Source of the DNA: an uncultured Akkermansia sp.
GTDB lineage: Bacteria > Verrucomicrobiota > Verrucomicrobiia > Verrucomicrobiales > Akkermansiaceae
DNA length: 64,000 nt
Direction of reading: 5' to 3'
Assembly: GCA_947589295.1 (NCBI GenBank)
Contig: CANQBZ010000004.1
Span: 1-64,000, forward strand
A program made the position numbers and the translations under genes. This document shows positions 25,028-32,846 of this stretch, piece after piece; positions within the stretch are counted from its first letter, which is position 1; each line of letters opens with the position of its first letter. The notes beneath the pieces were generated by a model, which was given only the letters and a program-made list of their open reading frames with translations, made no database searches and was not told the DNA's origin.

Positions 25028-27235
25028 ATGGACCCAATATACTATGTCATTTACGGGGTGCTGCTGCTGCTCTCAGTGTTTGGGCTGAAGGTGGGGGTGA
25101 GCAATGATGCGGCAAACTTCCTGAACTCATCGCTGGGTTGTCGCGCCGGCTCATTTTACACAGTGGTGGCGGTGGCCGCGGTCGGCGTGCTGCTGGGGGC
25201 AAGCTTTTCGAGCGGCATGATGGAGGTGGCGCGCAGTGGTGTGTTCAACCCGCGTATGTTCAACTTTCACGAGGTGATGCTTTTGTTCTTAGCGGTCATG
25301 ATTTCCAACGTGATTCTGTTGGATGTTTACAATACTTTGGGACTGCCGACTTCGACGACCATTTCACTTGTGTTCGCCTTGCTGGGCTCTTCCATTGGTA
25401 TGGCCGTGTACAGCAAGGATATTACCACAGATGATGCGCCCTTGGCTGCTTATATCAATACGGGGAATGCCTTTGCTATCGTGGTGGCCATCTTTATTTC
25501 CGTGGTGATCGCTTTCACGCTTGGCTCTACCATCATGTGGTTTGCTCGCTTGCTCTTCAGTTTTCGCTACACGCGCGCTTATCGCTACATTGGTCCTCTT
25601 TGGTGCGGCTCTGCGCTGACTGCCATCACGTATTTCGCTATATTCAAGGGCCTCAAGGATAGCTCCATGCTTTCTGCCGAGGTGAAACAATGGCTGAGTG
25701 CTGATGTGGGGGTGATGATGGCGTGGTGTTGGGTAGTGTGGCTCATATTGATGACCTTTTTGCAGTACGTTTGCCGGGTAAATACGTTGCGCATCGCCGT
25801 GCTCAGCGGCACGGGAGCCCTCGCCCTCGCCTTTGCCGGTAATGATTTAGTGAACTTCATCGGCGTCTTTATGGCCGCGCAAACAAGTATGGAACTTGCC
25901 GCTCATCACATGGGAGACCTATCTGCCATGAAGATGCAGGCGTTGGCGGATACTGCGATACAAGCTAATCCTCTCTACCTGCTTGCCGCTGGCTTCATCA
26001 TGGTGGCCTCGCTATTTTTTTCAAAAAATGCACGCAAGGTGACGGAAACGGAGCTCAGGCTTTCATCCGCCAATACAGGTAAGGAACGCTTTGGTTCCAG
26101 CCTCGCTGCGCGCGTGATGGTTCGTTATGCGCTTAACACCGCCCGCTTGATTGAGCGAGTCACCCCGAAGCCGATTGCAGACTTTGTGGGACGTCGATTT
26201 GCACCGCTCTCACCAGAGGAGGAATCCGGTGCCAATTACGACTTGGTGCGTGGCTCAGTGAACTTGACGACAGCGGCTCTGCTCATTTCCATTGCGACAT
26301 CGATGAAAATGCCCCTCTCCACCACTTATGTCACGTTCATGGTGGCCATGGGTTCATCTTTGGCAGATCGCGCGTGGGGACGCGACAGCGCTGTGTATCG
26401 CATCACGGGCGTACTCACAGTCACGGGTGGGTGGTTTTTGACAGCCATCGGTGCCTGCTTGGCATCCTTTTGTGTAGCGCTGGTGCTGGCTTACGGCGGA
26501 TTTTGGGCAGTCGTGGGCATGATTCTCCTAGCGGTTGCCTTGTTGGTGCGTTCCACTTTCTTGGCACATGGCGATAAGAAGGAGTACAAGTTGTTGAATG
26601 TGAACATCGACTCCCAAGTGCATGAGTACGGTGCAGCGGCGGCAGGTCGCTTGGGACGCATGGTCGGCATCTACAACGCGATGGTCAAGGCACTGCTGGT
26701 GGAGGATCGCGATTCACTCAAGCGTTTGCGCAAAAAGGCTCGCTCCATAAAGCAGGATTTAAAACTCGTGAAAGAAAACGAAGTGTTGCCCACGCTTGCC
26801 GCCATCCCCAAAGAGCAGGCAGACCGTGGTCAGCTCATCTTCCGAATTGTTGAAATCTCACTATCCACATGCGATTGTCTGCTCACCCTCGTGAAAGCTG
26901 CGTACAATCACATCGACAATAACCATACAGGCCTCAGTGACGATCAAGCCAAGGACTTGCTTGCCCTTACCAGTAAAATCGGGCGCTTCTATCCCAATCT
27001 CCTTGATATGCTCAAGGAGGGAAATTACGCTGGTATAGATGAGCTGCTCATTGGCACCGAAGAACTGGGGCAGGAGTTTGCAGACTGTATTACGCGTCAC
27101 CTCATGCACAATGCATCGGATGAAAGCGGCATGCGCACCGGCATCCTCTATCTCACGCTTCTCAATGAGACGCGCGCCATGGTGAGTCATGCGTTTGCGC
27201 TGATCCGCCGTATTGAGGAACTCTATAAGGGCTGA
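25028..27235 (+). CDS. Inorganic phosphate transporter (PiT family) with C-terminal PhoU/DUF47-like domain
   Basis: VSNDAANFLNSSLG, NTLGLPTSTTISLVFALLGSSIG and second repeat AGNDLVNFIGVFMAA..ATSMKMPLSTTYVTFMVAMGSSLADRAWGRDSAVYRITGVLTVTGGWF; helical C-term resembling PhoU/DUF47. Confidence 0.92.
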   Translation: MDPIYYVIYGVLLLLSVFGLKVGVSNDAANFLNSSLGCRAGSFYTVVAVAAVGVLLGASFSSGMMEVARSGVFNPRMFNFHEVMLLFLAVMISNVILLDVYNTLGLPTSTTISLVFALLGSSIGMAVYSKDITTDDAPLAAYINTGNAFAIVVAIFISVVIAFTLGSTIMWFARLLFSFRYTRAYRYIGPLWCGSALTAITYFAIFKGLKDSSMLSAEVKQWLSADVGVMMAWCWVVWLILMTFLQYVCRVNTLRIAVLSGTGALALAFAGNDLVNFIGVFMAAQTSMELAAHHMGDLSAMKMQALADTAIQANPLYLLAAGFIMVASLFFSKNARKVTETELRLSSANTGKERFGSSLAARVMVRYALNTARLIERVTPKPIADFVGRRFAPLSPEEESGANYDLVRGSVNLTTAALLISIATSMKMPLSTTYVTFMVAMGSSLADRAWGRDSAVYRITGVLTVTGGWFLTAIGACLASFCVALVLAYGGFWAVVGMILLAVALLVRSTFLAHGDKKEYKLLNVNIDSQVHEYGAAAAGRLGRMVGIYNAMVKALLVEDRDSLKRLRKKARSIKQDLKLVKENEVLPTLAAIPKEQADRGQLIFRIVEISLSTCDCLLTLVKAAYNHIDNNHTGLSDDQAKDLLALTSKIGRFYPNLLDMLKEGNYAGIDELLIGTEELGQEFADCITRHLMHNASDESGMRTGILYLTLLNETRAMVSHAFALIRRIEELYKG

Positions 27236-27237
27236 TG

Positions 27238-27816
27238 TCAGCTTGCCCGGTCCTCTTTCCAGTCAACCTCAACTTTAACTATTTTGTTATTCCGATCTTC
27301 GTAGAGCACGTAGCCGTTTCTCACCCCGAATTGGTGTACTGACATTGTCACTTTCACATCGTAGCAACAGTATTTGGCTATCTCAAGCAGGTATTTTGCG
27401 TCCCGCGTTTTTTCGTACTCGGCCCACCATTTGAGCGCATCGGTGCCTTCGGCCGTTTTGCTGTGCCCACCGAGTGTGGGACGCGCCACTGAGTCAAGCT
27501 TGAGACGGTGCCCAAGACGTTCGGTGAGGTAGAGACAGATGTCGAGGTTGTGGGTCATTTCTGACAACGTCCAGAACGTGAAAGGCTGGAGCACGCCGTA
27601 GTCAAAGCCAATGTGGTTGTAACCCACAACGAGGTCGGCTTGTTGAAGCTGGTTGATGAGCTCTGCTGCTCGATCCTCGGTGTAGATGGAGTAAGCCTGA
27701 TCCGCCGTAGAGAATGTGACGCCAACTGACATACCCATTTTGGCGGTTTCGTGCCATCCGCCCACCTCAGAAGCGGAGCGACGGGTTTCCAGATCAAAGT
27801 AAACGATATTTTTCAT
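27238..27816 (-). CDS. RNase H-like (YprB-type) predicted exonuclease domain protein
   Basis: VYFDLETRRSASEVGGW, DLVVGYNHIGFDYGVLQPF, KLDSVARPTLG, LLEIAKYCCYDVKVT (DEDD-type residues). Confidence 0.75.
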   Translation of the reverse strand: MKNIVYFDLETRRSASEVGGWHETAKMGMSVGVTFSTADQAYSIYTEDRAAELINQLQQADLVVGYNHIGFDYGVLQPFTFWTLSEMTHNLDICLYLTERLGHRLKLDSVARPTLGGHSKTAEGTDALKWWAEYEKTRDAKYLLEIAKYCCYDVKVTMSVHQFGVRNGYVLYEDRNNKIVKVEVDWKEDRAS

Positions 27817-28280
27817 GATGGAAGAGAGAGTCGGCGCAGGGCCTCGTAAAGCACAATAGCCACGGCCGTAGATAGGTTGAGCGAACGAGCGTGTTCTCCA
27901 GGCATGGGAATGAGCAAAGCGTCCTGGGCATGGTTCTTGAGCATACTTTCTGGAAGCCCCCGCGACTCGGCACCGAAAACTAGGTAGTCACCGTCGCGGA
28001 GGGGGAGCTCAGGTTCCCATATGCTCCTGCTAGCTTTAGTGGAAAGAAGCCAAAAATGGGCTCTTGCGTCAGCGGCACAGCGCAGGTCATCCATGCTGTT
28101 CCATAACTGCAAATCCACGTGTTTCCAATAATCCAACCCAGTGCGGCGCAGGTGTTTTTCGTCCAGACTGAATCCCAAGGGACGAATAAGATGTAGTCGC
28201 GAACCTGTGGCGACTGCGAGTCTGCCAGCTGCGCCTGCGTTGTGCGGTATTTCCGGGTGGTGTAACACGATGTGTAGCAT
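27813..28280 (-). CDS. trmL: tRNA (cytidine(34)-2'-O)-methyltransferase, TrmL/SpoU family
   Basis: MLHIVLHHPEIPHNAGAAGRLAVATGSRLHLIRPLGFSLDEKHLRRTGLDYW, LVFGAESRGLPESML, LLIPMPGEHARSLNLSTAVAIVLYEALRR. Start set at 28280. Confidence 0.93.
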   Translation of the reverse strand: MLHIVLHHPEIPHNAGAAGRLAVATGSRLHLIRPLGFSLDEKHLRRTGLDYWKHVDLQLWNSMDDLRCAADARAHFWLLSTKASRSIWEPELPLRDGDYLVFGAESRGLPESMLKNHAQDALLIPMPGEHARSLNLSTAVAIVLYEALRRLSLPS

Positions 28281-28299
28281 CATAGGTGCAGAGGTGTGC

Positions 28300-28548
28300 C
28301 TATTCCGGCAGGCGCATCGTGATGCGCGCATAGTCGAAGCTAGATGGATTCAGAGCAAGTAATACTTTATCCCCGCTCTGTAGGGCTCCCAGCTGCTGGC
28401 CCACGCGCTTCGGCATGTACACAACGGTGAGCTTGCCGTTTGGCAGAGAAGCGCGATAAGCGCCATTCGCAATAGGAGCCACAATTTTTCCCGTCGTTTC
28501 GATCAGGTGCGCGGGATACGCAGTCGCTGTTTTTTTCTTTGCCCGCAT
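28300..28548 (-). CDS. IF-1/S1-like OB-fold protein (divergent translation initiation factor IF-1 homolog)
   Basis: GKIVAPIANGAYRASLPNGKLTVVYMPKRVGQQLGALQSGDKVLLALNPSSFDYARITMRL aligns by eye with IF-1 (G.VVE.LPN..FRV.L.NGH.V..Y..GKMR...I.I..GD.V.VELSPYDL..GRI.YR). Confidence 0.75.
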   Translation of the reverse strand: MRAKKKTATAYPAHLIETTGKIVAPIANGAYRASLPNGKLTVVYMPKRVGQQLGALQSGDKVLLALNPSSFDYARITMRLPE

Positions 28549-28563
28549 AGATTGTATTGCCAG

Positions 28564-30168
28564 TCAAAACAATAAATCGAGCCCCTTCTTGATCATTTCA
28601 CTCGCTTTTTGTACAGGTTGTTTGGATGCAGAGTCAGGCGGTGGTTCAGCACCACCCTGTTGAACATCCGGATCGGGTGTTCGGGCGGTGGGAACCAAAT
28701 TGCCCAGTACCTTCTGCAAGGATTGAACTGCCGTGCCGGGGAGAGAAGAGATACTCTGCCGCAAGACAGTGGAGAGGCGCACCGAGAGGTCCTCGTGCGG
28801 GTCGTCCAGAGTACCGCTCAGGTTCACATGCAGCCAAGCGTAGCCGGGTAATTCTATGGGTGCGTTGAAAAGCTGAATGGCCGGAGGCGTGTGTTCTAAC
28901 CCCAGTTCGGCGAGCATTTGTTGGGGCACGCCTATGCGTAACGTTCCGGAGAGGGAACCATCCTGCCCGGTTATCACACGCCCGCGCAAAATGAACGAGT
29001 CTCCGCGCGTGCGCAGCTCAACGTTGTCCCACAGCCATGCGCGATGGACGTTATGCTGAGCGTCCGTGTAGGGGAAACGGAGCGTACACGCGGCTTTTTC
29101 AATTTGGAGTGTGCGATAGGGAGTAGTACCATGCAGCTTCAGCTCTGAGAGCAGGGGTAGCCCTTCTAAGACTCCGTCTTCCAGCCGCAACTCTCCGTGG
29201 GCCTCCCACTCCCGTTGAGCCTGTCCAGAAAAATCAATGTAGCCCACCAATGCGCCGGTCAATTTCTTGCGCCAGTCTTTCTTGAGTACGCGTTCGACAT
29301 TTGCGCGCTGCACATCGATATGCGCTTTCCAAAGCCCGGTGTCCAGCTTGTAGGAAGCCTTGGCGCTAATGTTCCCTGGGGAGAGCAAAATACGGCAGGT
29401 GTCAAGTCGAACATCTCCGCCAGTCAGTCGGATGGTAGCAGTTTTGACCCCACTCTCCCTCAACCAAGAGAAGGGCGAAACAACGCGACCGTTTTCTATA
29501 CTAAGCGTCCATGCATCTTTCCCGCCTTTAGGGTAGGGCGTGGCCACCAAGCGGTAGCCCGTCAAGCCATACTCTCGATTGGCGTAGATGAGCGAGGTAT
29601 CTGCATAGTGCACTTCAAACGAGTGCGCCTGCACATTCTTGAAAAAGGGATAGGGGGCCTGCGCTGGGCGAGACGCGACATTTTGGCTTTCCTCTTGTTT
29701 AGCTCCTCGGCTCGCGGAATCCTTGCTGACGTCCGACGTCCCTTGTGCACTGCCGTCAGCCCGAATTACAAGCTTCAATTCCTCAGCAGAAAATTGCTTC
29801 ATTCGGAGAATCCGCTTTAGCAATGCTAGACGGTCCACACCTACGTGCAATTTTCCAATGCTCAGTTCTTCAAAAAACTTTGCTTTGCGCAGAGTGATGC
29901 GCGGCAAGGTGAGCTTATTCCCGTTGACCTGCATATTTTCGGGAATGGTGACTTGCTGCGCATGGGTAAGCTTCTGCATGTAGCTGCCGACCTTCTCCCG
30001 AAATCCTTCCCCTTGCAACCAACTGGTGAGGCAAATAAAACCAACGCCCAGCGCGAGAAAAACGCAGCCGATGACAGCGGCAAGCCCCATCATTGCACGT
30101 CGTCCCCACCTCGTGCCGTGCGTGTTAGATTGTTTAGTGAGAAAATCTCCTCGTTTTTTGCGTGCCAT
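28564..30168 (-). CDS. AsmA-like / DUF-type envelope protein with N-terminal TM
   Basis: MARKKRG.., AMMGLAAVIGCVFLALGVGFICLTSWL TM, long beta-rich periplasmic region. Start set at 30168. Confidence 0.5.
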   Translation of the reverse strand: MARKKRGDFLTKQSNTHGTRWGRRAMMGLAAVIGCVFLALGVGFICLTSWLQGEGFREKVGSYMQKLTHAQQVTIPENMQVNGNKLTLPRITLRKAKFFEELSIGKLHVGVDRLALLKRILRMKQFSAEELKLVIRADGSAQGTSDVSKDSASRGAKQEESQNVASRPAQAPYPFFKNVQAHSFEVHYADTSLIYANREYGLTGYRLVATPYPKGGKDAWTLSIENGRVVSPFSWLRESGVKTATIRLTGGDVRLDTCRILLSPGNISAKASYKLDTGLWKAHIDVQRANVERVLKKDWRKKLTGALVGYIDFSGQAQREWEAHGELRLEDGVLEGLPLLSELKLHGTTPYRTLQIEKAACTLRFPYTDAQHNVHRAWLWDNVELRTRGDSFILRGRVITGQDGSLSGTLRIGVPQQMLAELGLEHTPPAIQLFNAPIELPGYAWLHVNLSGTLDDPHEDLSVRLSTVLRQSISSLPGTAVQSLQKVLGNLVPTARTPDPDVQQGGAEPPPDSASKQPVQKASEMIKKGLDLLF

Positions 30169-30350
30169 GACAGCCCTTTCATACCACATTTGGACTTTCC
30201 GTTTCAAGTCAAAACTCTGTTCACCTGTGGAATGAAATCCGCCCTTGTCCCGGAGGCTTGCCAAAGTGCGTACCGTGGGAAAGGCCACTTCATATTCCTA
30301 CCGTTTTTTTCGATCTCATTTCCCTAAAGCAAAAAAAGTGCATTTCCGGG

Positions 30351-30380
30351 TTGACTCTTGAGTCATCTTGTGGTTGAATA
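30351..30380 (+). promoter_or_regulatory. Putative promoter (TTGACT...TGAATA) with overlapping TGACTC-TT-GAGTCA dyad
   Basis: -35 30351-30356, -10 about 30375-30380; perfect 6-bp dyad at 30352-30365. Confidence 0.5.
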
Positions 30381-30404
30381 GGGCTGGGAAATCCCTTTAC
30401 ACCC

Positions 30405-30578
30405 ATGAAAGCAGTCACTCTCATTTCTATTCTTTTCGGCTCCGTAGCGCTTTCCTCGTGCTGCTGCCAGTCGCAGCCCGCGCCTCCGCTTCGTCCTATG
30501 CCGAGGAATCTGGTGAACGACATGCCTCAGCCCCCCTATGTGGAGCCGGTAAAGGTGTTCACGCAAAAGGGCAAGTAA
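30405..30578 (+). CDS. Small putative lipoprotein (57 aa)
   Basis: Below the ORF-track cut-off: MKAVTLISILFGSVALSSCCCQSQPAPPLRPMPRNLVNDMPQPPYVEPVKVFTQKGK; signal peptide with lipobox ALSSC, own promoter and terminator. Confidence 0.75.
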   Translation: MKAVTLISILFGSVALSSCCCQSQPAPPLRPMPRNLVNDMPQPPYVEPVKVFTQKGK

Positions 30579-30644
30579 ACGCCTCCGCCCGTCCCGCCGG
30601 GGCTGCGCTCTGTCGGCTTCTGCTGTGCCGTTTTTCTTTTTCGG

Positions 30645-30675
30645 AACCGTTGCGATTTGCAACGGTTTCTTTTTA
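30645..30675 (+). terminator. Rho-independent terminator
   Basis: aaccgttgc-gattt-gcaacggtt followed by tcttttt. Confidence 0.85.
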
Positions 30676-30703
30676 AAAAATTAAAAAAAGCTACAAATCT
30701 TTC

Positions 30704-30732
30704 TTGCAATCCAGCCCATTTTGGAGTAAAAG
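30704..30732 (+). promoter_or_regulatory. Promoter of the exbB operon (TTGCAA-N17-TAAAAG)
   Basis: Near-consensus boxes with 17-nt spacer, 38 bp before ATG 30771. Confidence 0.6.
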
Positions 30733-30770
30733 GTATTTCGTCAATTCCGCACAGAATAAGTTTCACTACC

Positions 30771-31586
30771 ATGAAAACGATTATCACACGCATTGGTCTC
30801 CGTGCCTTTTCCCTCGGGATGGCTGCTTTGTTCATGATGCCCGCTGCTTTCGCTCAGGAGGCGGAGGGGGCAGCTGTTGCTCAAAAATCCATGTTGGATA
30901 AATGGGTGATTGATGGAGGTTGGACAATGATCCCGCTTGTGGTGCTGCTTGCAGCTACGATTTTCCTGCTTGTTTTCTGCATGATGGCGCTCACAAAGGA
31001 AAAATTCTGCCCGGAGGAGTTGCGTTCGCAGATGCTTGCCCTCATGTCCGAGTGTCGTGTTCAGTCCGCCATTCAGCTTTCTACTACCAGTCCCACTTTC
31101 TTGGGCAGACTTGTTGCGTATGCTCTCCCCAACATAGACGCGAACCGCCCGGAGGATTTGGGCAAGGATGCCATCGAAGATGCGATCGCTGATTTTACGG
31201 CCAACGAGCGTCCTCAAACGATGAAGTACGTGGATATGCTCGCGTTAATTGGTTCGCTGGCGCCCTCAATCGGCCTCTTTGGTACGGTGCAAGGCATGGT
31301 GGGAGCGTTCGCCATTCTGGCTGAGTCTGGCCAGGCCGACCCCACTCAGCTGGCAAGCTCCATTTCCGTGGCTCTGCTCACCACTTTCTGGGGACTGATC
31401 GTTTCCATCATTGCTATCCCCGCGTTCTTCTTCCTCAAGAAACATGCTCAGGCGCTCGAAGCCGACTGTGTTAATACCATTGAGGAGATGGTGAACACCT
31501 CCATCAATGTGATCAACGCTGAGGCTCAGCTCGCCCGCATTCCGGAAGGACTTGACACAGGCGATGAGGAGCCTGCCGAGGCTTGA
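30771..31586 (+). CDS. MotA/TolQ/ExbB proton channel family protein with signal-peptide-like extension
   Basis: LDKWVIDGGWTMIPLVVLLAATIFLLVF, MLALIGSLAPSIGLFGTVQGMVGAFAIL, ISVALLTTFWGLIVSIIAIPAFFFL. Start set at 30771. Confidence 0.93.
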   Translation: MKTIITRIGLRAFSLGMAALFMMPAAFAQEAEGAAVAQKSMLDKWVIDGGWTMIPLVVLLAATIFLLVFCMMALTKEKFCPEELRSQMLALMSECRVQSAIQLSTTSPTFLGRLVAYALPNIDANRPEDLGKDAIEDAIADFTANERPQTMKYVDMLALIGSLAPSIGLFGTVQGMVGAFAILAESGQADPTQLASSISVALLTTFWGLIVSIIAIPAFFFLKKHAQALEADCVNTIEEMVNTSINVINAEAQLARIPEGLDTGDEEPAEA

Positions 31587-31696
31587 TGCACGGTTCTGAT
31601 TGCCGCCGGAGCTATGTCGGCTTGGTCCCTTGCTGACATCCCCTCCGCGGCACGGTGCACCCCGCGCTTTCCCTTCGTAACTTTTCAGAAGATACT

Positions 31697-32218
31697 ATGG
31701 CAAAAAAGAACTCCAGACCGAACGATGATGTAAACGGCAATGTGAATCTTTCGCCCATGATTGATTGCTGTTTCTTGTTGCTGATTTTCTTTGTGGTGAA
31801 TGCCACGCAGATCACCGTGGCTAAGGACCCGAGCGTGAAGATGCCTAGTGCGGTCTCCTGCTCGGATCTGAAGGATGCCAACGGCTGCATTGTTGTCAAT
31901 GTCTTTTCGGACACGGACAAAATGGCGCCTAAGGCTCTTGAGAAGTACAGTAAAGATTATCCTCCGGGCTCTCTGTGGGGAGTCGCGGATGCCAATGGCA
32001 GATCAATTGGCTACAACACAGGTCAGGTGCAGGAACTCACCGACTTCATCAAAAAGCAAAAGGAAACTTTCAAGGGCAAGGGACTGGAGGATGGTAAGAT
32101 TCGTTTGTACCTGCGCGGGGATATGGCTGCGCCGTGGGAACGTTCATCGACCGCCATCCGCTGTGCGGCGGCTGCGGGCGTAACTAACATCGTTTTCGGT
32201 ACATTGCCTTCCAAATAA
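31697..32218 (+). CDS. ExbD/TolR family protein (1)
   Basis: VNLSPMIDCCFLLLIFFVVNATQITVAKDPSVKMPSA. Start set at 31697. Confidence 0.88.
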   Translation: MAKKNSRPNDDVNGNVNLSPMIDCCFLLLIFFVVNATQITVAKDPSVKMPSAVSCSDLKDANGCIVVNVFSDTDKMAPKALEKYSKDYPPGSLWGVADANGRSIGYNTGQVQELTDFIKKQKETFKGKGLEDGKIRLYLRGDMAAPWERSSTAIRCAAAAGVTNIVFGTLPSK

Positions 32219-32233
32219 CCTCTCTTAAAGACC

Positions 32234-32734
32234 ATGGCAAGACATAAACAGATTCAGACAGAGCAGCAGGAAGACCCGGAGATGAACATTTCCTCGATGA
32301 TTGACTGTTGCTTCCTGCTGCTTATCTATTTCTTAGTAGCGACCTCGCTGGTGAGCGAGAAGAAGCTCGATATTTCCATTCCGGCTTCTGCGCAGTCAGC
32401 ATCTTCTCAGAAGCCTCCCGTGGATCCGGGACGAATCGTGCTGCAGGCGGATGGCAGTGCGACGTGGAACGGTGACATGACGGTGGCTGATCCGTATAAT
32501 CCAGAAGCTGAGCCTGGTACTAGCGAGTACCGCAGTCAGCGCGAGTTGGAGCAACTTGTTGAGCAACTCAAAAACTACAAGGATCTCGCCTCTTCCGTGC
32601 AAGCCGAGCCCGTGGTGATGCTCACAGGAGCCCCTTCTGCCCCTCACCAGCGTATCGTGGATATCATGGCAGCTTTGGCGGAAGCGGGTATCAAATCAGT
32701 CGGTATCAGCACGGCAGACACAGGATCCGATTAA
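32234..32734 (+). CDS. ExbD/TolR family protein (2)
   Basis: MNISSMIDCCFLLLIYFLVATSLVSEKKLDISIPAS; C-term APSAPHQRIVDIMAALAEAGIKSVGIST. Confidence 0.92.
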   Translation: MARHKQIQTEQQEDPEMNISSMIDCCFLLLIYFLVATSLVSEKKLDISIPASAQSASSQKPPVDPGRIVLQADGSATWNGDMTVADPYNPEAEPGTSEYRSQRELEQLVEQLKNYKDLASSVQAEPVVMLTGAPSAPHQRIVDIMAALAEAGIKSVGISTADTGSD

Positions 32735-32846
32735 TGGATTAACCCTCGGATTCGCGCATGACAAAGGAGAAGTTGAATCTTGAATGTGTAGTGCTGCTTC
32801 CTCGCTTCTTTCCAGTTTTTTCATCACAAACACGACCCCATCTCTT

